64,000 nt of DNA from an uncultured Muribaculaceae bacterium. GTDB lineage: Bacteria > Bacteroidota > Bacteroidia > Bacteroidales > Muribaculaceae. The stretch lies in the NCBI GenBank assembly GCA_947627615.1, contig CANQWS010000001.1, forward strand, positions 62,001-126,000. The letters run 5' to 3'. This document shows positions 26,201 through 34,864 of the stretch, in pieces. The position numbers and the translations under genes are program-made. Position 1 is the first letter of the stretch. Each line of letters begins with the position of its first letter. Below the pieces are notes generated by a model. It saw nothing but the letters and a program-made list of their open reading frames with translations. It did not search any database and was not told where the DNA came from.

Positions 26201-26232
26201 CAAATATAACACAGTCCCCACTCAAAACCAAA
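26201..26232 (-). promoter_or_regulatory. Promoter of abiH
   Basis: TTTG (26229-26232), a 20-nt spacer and TATATTTG (26201-26208) on the minus strand, with a leader of about 60 nt. Confidence 0.7.
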
Positions 26233-26280
26233 TAATCCCCCTTGACTATTCCCCCATTCCCACTTATCCCATCAAATTAC

Positions 26281-26495
26281 CTTAAAGAGGAATCAGGCGC
26301 TGCAAGGACTGGCTGCTTCAGCTGCCATTAAACCCTCGCCCCAGGCACCATGTTATCATCTGCCAGCCAGAGTACTTATAGCCCTGGTAGGGGCGAGTTT
26401 GTGCTTATCCCCTGGTGACCTCAGGGAACCATGTGGGTATATAAGGCGGACACTGCGATATGGACCGTGGGGGAGTCCATACCGCAGTGCGCTTA
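26281..26495. ncRNA. Structured-RNA-like element, copy B
   Basis: About 215 nt in a 386-nt gene-free gap. It shares five collinear blocks with copy A at 12121-12395 (here AGAGGAATCA 26286-26295, the 18-mer 26311-26328, GTACTTATA 26372-26380, CACTGCG 26451-26457, GGGGGAGTCCAT 26469-26480). It folds well: CTCGCCCC pairs with GGGGCGAG around a central domain, and a 15-bp hairpin with one mismatch (26451-26465 with 26475-26489) closes the right end. No promoter of the usual type is seen on either strand. I do not recognise the family; 6S-like or another Bacteroidales RNA class are possible. Confidence 0.5.
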
Positions 26496-26518
26496 AATTT
26501 ATCAAAGGTTCGGGAGTT

Positions 26519-27148
26519 TTACCACATGGTGAAGCGGGCGCCGCTGAATTCGATGTTGCCGTTGAATTCATCGATCAGAACGGGAATCGCATCTTCGAGC
26601 AGCGAGGCTTCCGTCATCAGGTCGGCCAGTTTGGATTCCGGATCCACATATCCCTCCGGGAGCTGATGGGTGGCGGTAACTTTGCCATCCTCAATCTTGC
26701 CGATGTATGACCAGTTTTCAGCGGGCAACGACCGTGTGGTCTTGGGGTCCATGCGCATCCACTCCATAGTTATCAGGGCATGGGTGTTATCGAGTTTGGT
26801 CACGCACAGGGTGCCGCTGAAGCGGGTCTTGTCCCATGCATCCTCGGATTCGATGTCTTTTCCGAAAAACTGTTCGGGAAACGCTTCCTGCATGATAGTG
26901 CCGGTGTAATCGGCTGCCAGATATGCCTCTTTTCCGTTGTAAATCACTTTTATCCATTTGGCCTCGTAGTCAGGCTCGCCGACAACAAGCACAGGTGCCG
27001 AATTGCTGTAAAGTGTGCCGAGTTTCTTTCCGGCGGTCGACGGGGTGGCGCGCAGTGTCACGCTATTGTTCTGGGGGAATGCATAGTATTGCGCCGACGC
27101 GGCAATTGAAGCTACGAGGGCAATGATGGTCATCAGAGTTTTTTTCAT
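26519..27148 (-). CDS. Secreted protein with possible SH3-like domain
   Basis: A 209-aa protein with a signal peptide (MKKTLMTIIALVASIAASAQ). The stretch SVTLRATPSTAGKKLGTLYSNSAPVLVVGEPDYEAKWIKVIYNGKEAYLAADY follows the bacterial SH3 pattern (turn, spacing and K-V-x-Y-x-G-x-x-A/G-Y-L ending), suggesting binding to peptidoglycan or another envelope ligand. Residues about 95-209 match nothing I know. It has its own promoter and no functional neighbour. Confidence 0.7.
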   Translation of the reverse strand: MKKTLMTIIALVASIAASAQYYAFPQNNSVTLRATPSTAGKKLGTLYSNSAPVLVVGEPDYEAKWIKVIYNGKEAYLAADYTGTIMQEAFPEQFFGKDIESEDAWDKTRFSGTLCVTKLDNTHALITMEWMRMDPKTTRSLPAENWSYIGKIEDGKVTATHQLPEGYVDPESKLADLMTEASLLEDAIPVLIDEFNGNIEFSGARFTMW

Positions 27149-27190
27149 TGTTTGAATAGTGTTGATTGGTTGATATTAGTAATGCGTTGA

Positions 27191-27221
27191 CAAATGTAAG
27201 GAATATAATCGAAATTAACAA
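27191..27221 (-). promoter_or_regulatory. Promoter of the SH3-like secreted protein gene
   Basis: TTG (27219-27221), a 20-nt spacer and TACATTTG (27191-27198) on the minus strand. Confidence 0.65.
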
Positions 27222-27315
27222 TTGCCTGTCAAACGCAATCCGGTGCAACGGCATCAAATTCGAGCGGATGTCAGAGGTACCGAAATGCAGTCAGGCAGGC
27301 GCCTCTTTTCTTGCC

Positions 27316-27347
27316 GGACAAGGGAAGGACAAGGGAGGGGCAAGGGA
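27316..27347. repeat. Short tandem repeat, period about 11
   Basis: Three adjacent units GGACAAGGGA, GGACAAGGGA and GGGCAAGGGA, then a degenerate TTGACAAGAGG. It lies in a 616-nt gene-free gap between two promoters. Confidence 0.7.
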
Positions 27348-27517
27348 TTGACAAGAGGCGGACACGGGAAGGATAACATAAACTGGTGAAGATTCCAAAT
27401 CGAAGTGCAAAACTTTGAGTTAAGAATTTTTCATTCTCCTCACTCCTTCTGGCGAGGGGATGCCTCAGCGGCGGGGGCGGCCTAAACCGCCTCCAAGAGC
27501 GGACGGTAGCAGAACAT

Positions 27518-27584
27518 ACTGGCAATACAAAATAAAAAAGGAGACCGAAGTCTCCCTGAGATCAACTAATTTTGTATTGCCAGT
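27518..27584. repeat. 67-nt nested inverted repeat
   Basis: Outer arms of 16 nt (27518-27533 and 27569-27584) are exact reverse complements. Inside lies a second hairpin, GGAGAC-TTCG-GTCTCC on the minus strand (27540-27555), with a T run after it on that strand. Flanking copies of GGATAACATAAAC lie near 27371 and 27593. It resembles a miniature mobile element or a relic terminator. Confidence 0.75.
27540..27555 (-). terminator. UUCG-loop terminator with no gene before it
   Basis: On the minus strand GGAGAC-TTCG-GTCTCC is followed by TTTTTTATTTTG, an ideal intrinsic terminator. There is no minus-strand gene upstream for 3.8 kb. Confidence 0.6.
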
Positions 27585-27646
27585 TGAACCTGCGGATAAC
27601 ATAAACATAAACTGGCATAAACTTTTGAGATGTTTGGGCGGAATGC

Positions 27647-27677
27647 TTGGAGGCATGAGAAAAAATGACTAACTTTG
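27647..27677 (+). promoter_or_regulatory. Promoter of the rplY operon
   Basis: TTG (27647-27649), a 20-nt spacer and TAACTTTG (27670-27677). The 80-nt leader holds a 9-bp perfect hairpin (27711-27719 with 27723-27731) followed by TTAG. Confidence 0.7.
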
Positions 27678-27764
27678 CAGTCGCTTTTTAGCATCCCTGC
27701 GTGTGATGGGAAATTAAGAAGCTCTTAATTTTTAGTAACACATTTTTAAACTGTCCAAAACAAA

Positions 27765-28415
27765 ATGAAGACATTCAAGCTCGCAGCCGAGCCCAGAACA
27801 GACCTCGGCAAGAAAGCAGCCAAAGCCGTCCGTGCTGCCGGTAACATTCCCGTAGTCCTCAACGGAGGCGAAATCATTGAACTCCCTTACAAAGGCACTC
27901 TCCGCGCCGGCGAGAAAGTAGTGGAAATTGGTAACGGCAAAGGCCTTATCACCACTGACCTCTGCGTTAAAGCTGATGATGTGCGCAACCTCGTCTATAC
28001 TCCTGACATTTTTGCCATTGAACTCGACCTCCACGGCGAGAAGCGCATGGCTGTGCTCAAGGATATCCAGTTCCACCCCGTAAAGGACAACATCCTTCAC
28101 ATGGACCTTCTCGAAGTAAACGACAAGAAGCCCGTTGCAATTGAAGTTCCCGTCAAGCTCGAAGGCCACGCCGAGGGTGTGAAAGCCGGTGGTAAACTGA
28201 CTCTCTCAATGAAGAAACTCCGCGTTAAGGCTATCTACACTGAAGTTCCCGAACGTCTTGTTATCAATGTTGACCATCTCGGTCTCGGCAAGACCCTTCA
28301 GGTTGGCGAACTTCACTTCGAAGGTCTTGAACTGATGAACGCAAAGAACGCCGTTGTCTGCGCCGTTCAGCTCACCCGTGCCGCACGTGGTGCCGCTGCT
28401 GCCGCTGCCAACTAA
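27765..28415 (+). CDS. rplY: 50S ribosomal protein L25 (general stress, Ctc type)
   Basis: A 216-aa protein. The N-terminal half is the 5S-rRNA-binding L25 domain ([25 protein letters not shown]); the C-terminal half is the TL5/Ctc beta domain ([33 protein letters not shown]), ending in an Ala-rich tail. It binds 5S rRNA in the large subunit. First gene of rplY-pth-S4-helicase, a common order for rplY and pth. Confidence 0.95.
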   Translation: MKTFKLAAEPRTDLGKKAAKAVRAAGNIPVVLNGGEIIELPYKGTLRAGEKVVEIGNGKGLITTDLCVKADDVRNLVYTPDIFAIELDLHGEKRMAVLKDIQFHPVKDNILHMDLLEVNDKKPVAIEVPVKLEGHAEGVKAGGKLTLSMKKLRVKAIYTEVPERLVINVDHLGLGKTLQVGELHFEGLELMNAKNAVVCAVQLTRAARGAAAAAAN

Positions 28416-28429
28416 TTGCCGGTCAGCCT

Positions 28430-28993
28430 ATGAAATATCTAATTGTTGGGCTGGGTAACATCGGTGATGAATACCAGGGAACCCGTCACAACATTGGTTT
28501 TACCGTATTGGATGCCTTTGCAAAGGCATCCAATACTGCTTTTAGCACCTGCCGCTACGGCGATGTGGCCGAGATGCGCCTGAAGAACCGCCAGCTCGTG
28601 TTGCTCAAGCCTTCGACCTACATGAACCTGTCAGGCAATGCCGTGCGCTATTGGAAAGAGAAAGAGGGCATTGACACGGACCATATTCTGGTTATTGTCG
28701 ATGACATCGCGCTCCCTTTCGGTGCGATACGCATAAAGCCGCGCGGGTCCGATGCCGGCCATAACGGGCTGAAAAACATAGCGCAGATGCTCGGAACCGA
28801 TGCTTACCCGCGTCTGCGGTTCGGTATAGGCAGCGATTTCCCCCGCGGATGCCAGATTGATTATGTGCTCGGGCATTTCACTCTTGACCAGAGGCAGCAG
28901 CTTCCGGTGAGGGTCGACGTGGCCTGCGAAGCCATCCGAACGTTCTGCCTCGCCGGAATCCAGACAGCCATGAACACCTATAACAACAAATGA
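28430..28993 (+). CDS. pth: Peptidyl-tRNA hydrolase
   Basis: A 187-aa enzyme that frees tRNA from peptidyl-tRNA dropped by stalled ribosomes. It shows [21 protein letters not shown] with the catalytic histidine, [15 protein letters not shown], and the aspartate in [11 protein letters not shown] with [12 protein letters not shown]. It follows rplY by 14 nt. Confidence 0.97.
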   Translation: MKYLIVGLGNIGDEYQGTRHNIGFTVLDAFAKASNTAFSTCRYGDVAEMRLKNRQLVLLKPSTYMNLSGNAVRYWKEKEGIDTDHILVIVDDIALPFGAIRIKPRGSDAGHNGLKNIAQMLGTDAYPRLRFGIGSDFPRGCQIDYVLGHFTLDQRQQLPVRVDVACEAIRTFCLAGIQTAMNTYNNK

Positions 28994-28996
28994 GCG

Positions 28997-29452
28997 ATGG
29001 GAAAGCAGGAAGTACGCATTGACAAATGGATATGGGCCGTGAGAATCTTCAAGACCCGAACTATTGCCTCGGAGGCTTGCAAGAAAGGGAGGGTGATGAT
29101 TGGCGATGTACCGGTCAAGCCCTCGCGTACCGTAAAGCCCGGTGACATCGTGAAGGTCAGGAAACCGCCGGTCACATATTCGTTCCGGGTGCTGGCCGTC
29201 ACTGAAAACCGCCTCGGGGCGAAGCTTGTGCCGGAGTACATGGAAAATATCACGCCGCAGTCCGAACTTGACCTTCTGGACGTGATCCGTATTTCCGGTT
29301 TCGTGGACCGCCGCAAGGGACTCGGACGACCTACAAAACGCGAGGGACGTCAGCTCGAGGAATTCACCTCGCATGTCTACGATGACTCTACCCGCGGATG
29401 GGACTTTGACTTCGACGACGATTTCCTCGATGACGAGGACCTTGACTCATAA
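28997..29452 (+). CDS. S4-domain RNA-binding protein (Hsp15-like)
   Basis: A 151-aa protein with an N-terminal S4 RNA-binding domain (RIDKWIWAVRIFKTRTIASEACKKGRVMIGDVPVKPSRTVKPGD), then a basic linker and a very acidic tail (DFDFDDDFLDDEDLDS). Hsp15 recycles 50S subunits carrying stalled peptidyl-tRNA, which fits its place 3 nt after pth. The acidic tail differs from the basic tail of E. coli Hsp15. Confidence 0.88.
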   Translation: MGKQEVRIDKWIWAVRIFKTRTIASEACKKGRVMIGDVPVKPSRTVKPGDIVKVRKPPVTYSFRVLAVTENRLGAKLVPEYMENITPQSELDLLDVIRISGFVDRRKGLGRPTKREGRQLEEFTSHVYDDSTRGWDFDFDDDFLDDEDLDS

Positions 29453-29467
29453 ATCATTACCGCGGCT

Positions 29468-31402
29468 ATGAGGAATGACGCCCTACGTTCTCTGTCGGAA
29501 CAGCAACGGCTTCTGCGCATGGAGTATGAGGCCGAAAAAGCGTCGTTCTGTAAAATCACTGAAGCCCTGGGGCTTGAGAGGCTTGCCGAACGCGGCAACG
29601 CGTGGGTAGGAATCCGGCTGGAACGGACCTATTACAATTCCCTTAACCAGAGAGTGGTGGAGCTGTACCGGAACAGTGACGGAGACGATGACCACAACTT
29701 TGAATACGGCAAGCCGGTGGCGTTTTTCGCTGTCGACTGCAGAGCCGGTAGTCGTCCGCGGTTCCCGTTTACGGGTACAGTGAGCTATGTCGACGGTGAC
29801 CGCATGGTTGTCGCCGTTCCTGACAATTGCGATCTGTCCGCAATCAGGGATGCTGCCGTGGCGGGAGTGATGCTTTCGTTTGACGAAACCTCTTACCGGA
29901 CCATGTTCGAGGCTCTGGAGACTGTCGCCAAGGCCAAAGGCCGTCTCGGCGAACTCAGGGACCTGTTTTATTCGCCGACACGTGCGGGCGAGCTGTCAAT
30001 GCCGGATATTGGATTTCCGTATCTCAACGAATCCCAGTGCAAGGCCGTCAACAAGGTCCTGCGGGCCAAGGATGTGGCCATAGTTCACGGGCCTCCGGGC
30101 ACAGGCAAGACCACAACCCTTGTCGAGGCCATCAACGAGACTCTCCGCCGCGAGAGTCAGGTGCTTGTGTGCGCCCAGAGCAATATGGCTGTCGACTGGA
30201 TCTGTGAGAAACTCGTTGACCGCGGCATCCATGTGCTGCGTCTCGGGAATCCGTCGAGAGTCAATGACAAAATGCTCTCGTTCACCTACGAACGGCGCTT
30301 CGAAAGCCATCCTGATTATCCCGATCTGTGGGCCGTACGCAAGGCCATGCGTGAGCTTAAGGGTTCGCGCCGGAATTCCGACCAGTGGCATCAGAAGATG
30401 GACCGTCTGCGCAGCCGGGCCACAGAGCTGGAACTAAGAATCAATAACGATCTGTTCAACAATGCCCATGTCATTGCCTCGACGCTGGTGGGAAGTGCGT
30501 CGCGACTGCTTGACGGTATGAAATTCCCGACACTGTTCATCGACGAGGCCGCGCAGGCCCTCGAAGCCGCAAGCTGGATTCCGATGCGCAGGGCCGGAAG
30601 GGTGATTCTGGCGGGAGACCACTGCCAGCTGCCGCCCACGGTGAAATGTTACGAGGCCATGAAGCAGGGACTCGGAGTCTCGCTGATGGAGCGGCTTGCC
30701 GAGACGCATCCCGAGGCGGTGACACGTCTTTCCGTACAGTACCGGATGAACGAGGCCATAATGGAATTTCCGAACCGATGGTTCTACGGCGGTTCCATGA
30801 TTGCCGCGCCGGAAGTGCGTTTCAGGGGCATCCTTGACCTCGACACCCCGATAGACTGGCTTGACACCTCATTTCTCGCATCGAAATCAGGTGATGAATC
30901 CGAGACTGTGGATGAAGATGATGACAGCGCTTTCCGCGAGAGTCTGGCCGGCGCCGGGCATGGACGCGTGAACCGTGACGAGGCTCTGTTTGCCGTGCTG
31001 GCGCTCCAGCGGTTCATTCTCAGGATAGGGCGTGAACGTTTCATTCAGGAACGGATTGACGTAGGGCTGATTTCGCCCTATCGCGCCCAGGTCCGTTATC
31101 TGCGGTCCATACTGAAGAAGCTGCCGTTCTTCAAGCCGTTCCGTCGTCTGATTTCCGTTGACACCGTCGACGGTTTTCAGGGTCAGGAGCGGGATGTGAT
31201 TGTTATTTCGCTCGTGCGCAGCAACGATGACGGCAACATCGGTTTCCTGCGGGACCTTCGCCGAATGAACGTAGCCATGACCCGCGCACGCATGAAGCTG
31301 ATAATAGTGGGCAACGTGCGGACCATGGCTTCCAATCCGTTCTACCGCAAACTGAATTCCTACGTAGCCGGGATTCGCGTGGGAGATTCTGAGGGTCAGT
31401 AA
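29468..31402 (+). CDS. Superfamily 1 helicase of the DNA2/NAM7 (IGHMBP2) type
   Basis: A 644-aa protein with an N-terminal OB-like region, Walker A GPPGTGKTTTL near residue 207, FIDEAAQALEA (motif II), GDHCQLPPT (motif III), QYRMNEAIMEFPNRWFYGG (motif IV) and DTVDGFQGQERDVIVISLVRSN with FLRDLRRMNVAMTRAR (motifs V-VI). Such helicases unwind 5'-3' on RNA or DNA. Its place after pth and the S4 protein suggests a role in RNA or ribosome upkeep, by inference. Its 3' end overlaps the convergent GLPGLI gene by 7 nt. Confidence 0.92.
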   Translation: MRNDALRSLSEQQRLLRMEYEAEKASFCKITEALGLERLAERGNAWVGIRLERTYYNSLNQRVVELYRNSDGDDDHNFEYGKPVAFFAVDCRAGSRPRFPFTGTVSYVDGDRMVVAVPDNCDLSAIRDAAVAGVMLSFDETSYRTMFEALETVAKAKGRLGELRDLFYSPTRAGELSMPDIGFPYLNESQCKAVNKVLRAKDVAIVHGPPGTGKTTTLVEAINETLRRESQVLVCAQSNMAVDWICEKLVDRGIHVLRLGNPSRVNDKMLSFTYERRFESHPDYPDLWAVRKAMRELKGSRRNSDQWHQKMDRLRSRATELELRINNDLFNNAHVIASTLVGSASRLLDGMKFPTLFIDEAAQALEAASWIPMRRAGRVILAGDHCQLPPTVKCYEAMKQGLGVSLMERLAETHPEAVTRLSVQYRMNEAIMEFPNRWFYGGSMIAAPEVRFRGILDLDTPIDWLDTSFLASKSGDESETVDEDDDSAFRESLAGAGHGRVNRDEALFAVLALQRFILRIGRERFIQERIDVGLISPYRAQVRYLRSILKKLPFFKPFRRLISVDTVDGFQGQERDVIVISLVRSNDDGNIGFLRDLRRMNVAMTRARMKLIIVGNVRTMASNPFYRKLNSYVAGIRVGDSEGQ

Positions 31403-32229
31403 TCGGTCTCTATGGCATGACGCTCTTTCAGGAATTTGGGACGCGGCTTCCCGCTGGTGGTGCTGACGATTTTAATGCCGCGTGAAGCCAGTTGACTCTC
31501 AATGTTGTTTTCCAGATACTCATGGTCTGCGAGGGCTTTACGGCGCTCTGCCCTGTCGTATCCGTCTTTCCGGTAGACTGTCGGAACGGATGAATCCGTG
31601 TAGCCTACCTCTGTGGCGGTGAAACTGAAAGGGGAGTTGTCGGCTTCCGCGCTGAGTATCAGGCCCGGCAGACCGTGGAATTTCCATGGGCCGTCCTGAA
31701 GCGGAATCTCCGGGGTGAACCAGACATTCCACCGGCGGCCGTGATAATCGGTAGTGGCAAGGATACACTGGTAGCCGAGAACCGTACGCGTGGAGTCCTC
31801 CGCAAGTTCCCATTGCATCTCGTCGAAAGGCTCCGAATACTGGCACAGTTCCGATGCCAGACGGTCATAGACCGTCATGGACGCCGAAGGGAAATCTTTT
31901 TCAACATACGTGTAGACCTGTTTGTCAGGGGCGTTCCCTTTGGATTTGTTTACGGTTATCGACCCGTCAGGCCCGGTGGAGACCCACGCAGCCATCTGTA
32001 TCTCCCGCAACTGTTTCTTCCCTTCCGGAGTAGAGGTCAGGGAATCCACATAAAGGCTCATCTCGTTATAGTACAGCGAATGCTCGCCGTCCGAAACGAG
32101 AGTCATTTTTGCCTTTCGGGTGGTTTCATCAATGACTTTAGGAGACGTGGCGGAATATTTCACCGTTAGGTTACGGGCATTCGCCATCGTGGCGACGGCT
32201 ACAAGCAGAATCAGTATGATTTTTTTCAT
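31396..32229 (-). CDS. GLPGLI family protein (third in operon)
   Basis: A 277-aa exported protein (signal peptide about residues 1-18). It carries the family signature DGPWKFHGLPGLILSAE and the accompanying YHGRRWNVWFTPEIP and ILATTDYHG blocks. GLPGLI proteins are frequent in Bacteroidetes; their role is unknown. It is the last gene of the BlaI operon, 21 nt after the outer-membrane barrel gene. Confidence 0.92.
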   Translation of the reverse strand: MKKIILILLVAVATMANARNLTVKYSATSPKVIDETTRKAKMTLVSDGEHSLYYNEMSLYVDSLTSTPEGKKQLREIQMAAWVSTGPDGSITVNKSKGNAPDKQVYTYVEKDFPSASMTVYDRLASELCQYSEPFDEMQWELAEDSTRTVLGYQCILATTDYHGRRWNVWFTPEIPLQDGPWKFHGLPGLILSAEADNSPFSFTATEVGYTDSSVPTVYRKDGYDRAERRKALADHEYLENNIESQLASRGIKIVSTTSGKPRPKFLKERHAIETDY

Positions 32230-32250
32230 GACGGATTTATTAAGTATTGT

Positions 32251-34863
32251 TTATTTTCTGACGGTTACGGAGAGCAGAAGCTGACGGCCGCGGAGCATGC
32301 GGCACGAATCGAACTTTGACAGTTCCGAGTAGGTGGTATAGCTGTAGGTCAGCCGGTTGAGCATATTGGTCAGGCTTGCTGTAATCTCTACGCGCCGGCT
32401 TGGGCTGTAGGATAGTTTGCAGTCAAGCATCAGCATGTTCTTATAGTTGTCGGCGGTCAGTTCGTTCCGGTAATGCTCGCCGCTTATCTGGAACTGCCAT
32501 TTGGAAACCGGGGTAAGAGTCAGGCTCAGCTCGTTGACCATTCCTGTTAGCCATGACTGCTTCACGGTGTTCATGCTCAACCGGTTGCGTGATAGGTTGA
32601 CAGAGTAGTCAATGCTCAGCCAGTCAAGCGGCGACCCGCTCAGGCCGGCTCCTGCACGCCATTCGGTTCCGATGGATTTCACTGACTTGTCCTGCGACAG
32701 GAGATTCGATGCGCTGCGGCGGTAAAAACCGTTGACATTGAAGCTGCCCCGCATGAAATCGAGAGTCTTGCCCAGGCTGCAGAGCGCTGTCAGAGAGCGG
32801 GAATCGTTGTCGGCATCCGAGTAGGAATACACTACGTAATCACCCAGCAGCAGTTGGGACATGGTGTAGGGTACATGATTCCAGTTGTGACTCACGCTGG
32901 CATTGGCGAAAATTCCGTAGCGCGTGTGCTTGTACTTGAACGAGGCCGAAACCCGCTGGGAAGATGTGTTGTAGAAATCGTCGACACCCCGGCTCATGGA
33001 GCGGTAATCGGTCATGATCAGTCCCGGATGGATGAGACTGAGGTCCATGGGCGAGCGTCCGATTCCGCCTTTGAGAGTCATTGACAGGCGGTTGTTGGGA
33101 TTCCAGTTGAGGCTTAGCGACGGAGAGAAGTAGATTTCCGAGCGGTCAGCTATGGTGTTATGGAATGAGTAACGGGCCATGCTCAGAGGTGTGTTGAGCT
33201 TGAAATTGACTCTTCCGTACCAGTATTCGAATTTAGGGGAGGCGTAGAGTGTGACATAACCTGTGTTGACGGTATTCACAAATTCCATTGACTCCGGTGC
33301 GTCGGTCCGGCCTGTCATGTCCGATGACATTTTGCGGAAGCAGCCTTTTATACCGCCTTCGAGGCCTACGGTGACACTGCGTATGGCCACAGCGTAGTCA
33401 ACGCTCTCATGGGTGAAGAATGCATGGTCGGCCACATGCTGACGGAACTCCGAGCCGCTTTCTTTATCGTCTGCAGGACTGACTGAAAGCGTCTGCGGAA
33501 GCGATTCCCATTCGTTGACGCTATGGAACGTTATCAGATGTTTGCCTTTGAACCGTTTTATCATTTTCAGGCGGTTGCTGATGTAATAGTCCGGGTTGTC
33601 GGCTGACTGGATGCAGGGCATGGTGCCGGTCGTGGCGAGGCGTGTGTCGTTCCAGTCAATATTGGTCTGCAGGGTGTTGTTGGCGAATACGGTCTTATGA
33701 TTGAGTTCATAGATGAATTTCGCCCCGAGCGAATGGGTGTGGGCTTTGCCGTCGCGGTTTTCGGTGATAACCCGGTCGCCTCCGCCCGGGCCGTCGTCCG
33801 GCAGGAAGTATGTGGTTATATCCGATGCTCCCGCCGTCAGCCGGTTGAATGAATAATCGAGGTCCATCTTGAATTCGCCTCTGCTGAGTTTCCACAGATT
33901 GTTAGTCGAAAGAATGAAAGAGCGGTTGAAACGTGTGCGCCTGCTGTTAAGCGACGGGGCCGATGGCAGATTCGTGGAGATGTAACGGCGCAGGGCGGTC
34001 TGCCGGCGCTGTGCGAAAAAATCCATGGTCGAGGCCGAGAGGCTTTCGCCTGTGTTGTTCGTGCGTATCGAAGTCATGTTCTGGAAATCGGGCATTACGG
34101 CCATGGCAAACAGCTCGCCGTCCCATAACGCTCCTTCAGGCTGCCATGACCATCCTCCGCCGGCATCGCCGTGGAAACTCCATGTGGCTTTGGCTTTGTT
34201 CTTGAGTTTCAGGTTGATGGCTGCCTTGTCGGAAAAAGATATGCCTGACAGCACCTGCATGGGCTGGTGGTTTTCCATCACTTCTACAGACCCAACATCG
34301 TCATGGTTGATGCCGTTGGTGGCCATGCCGTATTTGCCGCCGAGAAGATCGGAACCCTCAATGTAGAAGCGGTTGATATCCTCGCCCTGATACTGGATTT
34401 TGCCGTTTTTGGCCACGTCTATGCCGGGCATGCGCTTCAGCACGTCGCCAATCGAGCGGTCCTGTTTCTGGGCGAAGCTCCCGACGTTGTAGGTTACGGT
34501 GTCGCCCTGCTCGCGTATGCGGTCGGCCTTGACGGCCACCTCTTTCAGTGTTATGTTACCGGGCAGCATTTCTACGGTCACGGGAAATTCCAGACTGTCC
34601 AGCTGAAGCGTCCGGCGGGCGAAGCTCATCATTGACACTTCGAGGCGGCAGCCGGTGACCGTAGGAACTGTCATTGAGAATCCTCCGCCGGATTTGGATG
34701 TGGTGAATTTCTTTATTTTTCCGTCAGCGCCCTTGACCATGACCGATGCTCCGGCAAGAGGCTCGCCGGTTTCCTTGTCAATGACTTTGCCGCAGACATC
34801 GACCTGTGGCAATGCAAGCAACGGCAGGACAAGAAGGATTGTTATGGTCAGCAGTCGGTTCAT
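32251..34863 (-). CDS. Outer-membrane beta-barrel receptor-like protein with carboxypeptidase-regulatory domain
   Basis: An 870-aa protein: signal peptide (MNRLLTITILLVLPLLALPQ), a beta-sandwich CarboxypepD_reg domain (DVCGKVIDKETGEPLAGASVMVKG), a plug-like segment (TVTYNVGSFAQ, VLKRMPGIDVAKNGKIQYQGEDINRFYIEG, VEVMENHQPMQVLSGI) and a barrel of about 600 residues ending LLLSVTVRK. It is TonB-receptor-like but has no SusD partner. The ATG at 34863 is 1 nt after the preceding GLPGLI stop, so translation is coupled; the longer open frame would overlap that gene. Barrel plus GLPGLI pairs recur in Bacteroidetes, suggesting joint action in the envelope. Confidence 0.9.
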   Translation of the reverse strand: MNRLLTITILLVLPLLALPQVDVCGKVIDKETGEPLAGASVMVKGADGKIKKFTTSKSGGGFSMTVPTVTGCRLEVSMMSFARRTLQLDSLEFPVTVEMLPGNITLKEVAVKADRIREQGDTVTYNVGSFAQKQDRSIGDVLKRMPGIDVAKNGKIQYQGEDINRFYIEGSDLLGGKYGMATNGINHDDVGSVEVMENHQPMQVLSGISFSDKAAINLKLKNKAKATWSFHGDAGGGWSWQPEGALWDGELFAMAVMPDFQNMTSIRTNNTGESLSASTMDFFAQRRQTALRRYISTNLPSAPSLNSRRTRFNRSFILSTNNLWKLSRGEFKMDLDYSFNRLTAGASDITTYFLPDDGPGGGDRVITENRDGKAHTHSLGAKFIYELNHKTVFANNTLQTNIDWNDTRLATTGTMPCIQSADNPDYYISNRLKMIKRFKGKHLITFHSVNEWESLPQTLSVSPADDKESGSEFRQHVADHAFFTHESVDYAVAIRSVTVGLEGGIKGCFRKMSSDMTGRTDAPESMEFVNTVNTGYVTLYASPKFEYWYGRVNFKLNTPLSMARYSFHNTIADRSEIYFSPSLSLNWNPNNRLSMTLKGGIGRSPMDLSLIHPGLIMTDYRSMSRGVDDFYNTSSQRVSASFKYKHTRYGIFANASVSHNWNHVPYTMSQLLLGDYVVYSYSDADNDSRSLTALCSLGKTLDFMRGSFNVNGFYRRSASNLLSQDKSVKSIGTEWRAGAGLSGSPLDWLSIDYSVNLSRNRLSMNTVKQSWLTGMVNELSLTLTPVSKWQFQISGEHYRNELTADNYKNMLMLDCKLSYSPSRRVEITASLTNMLNRLTYSYTTYSELSKFDSCRMLRGRQLLLSVTVRK

Positions 34864-34864
34864 C

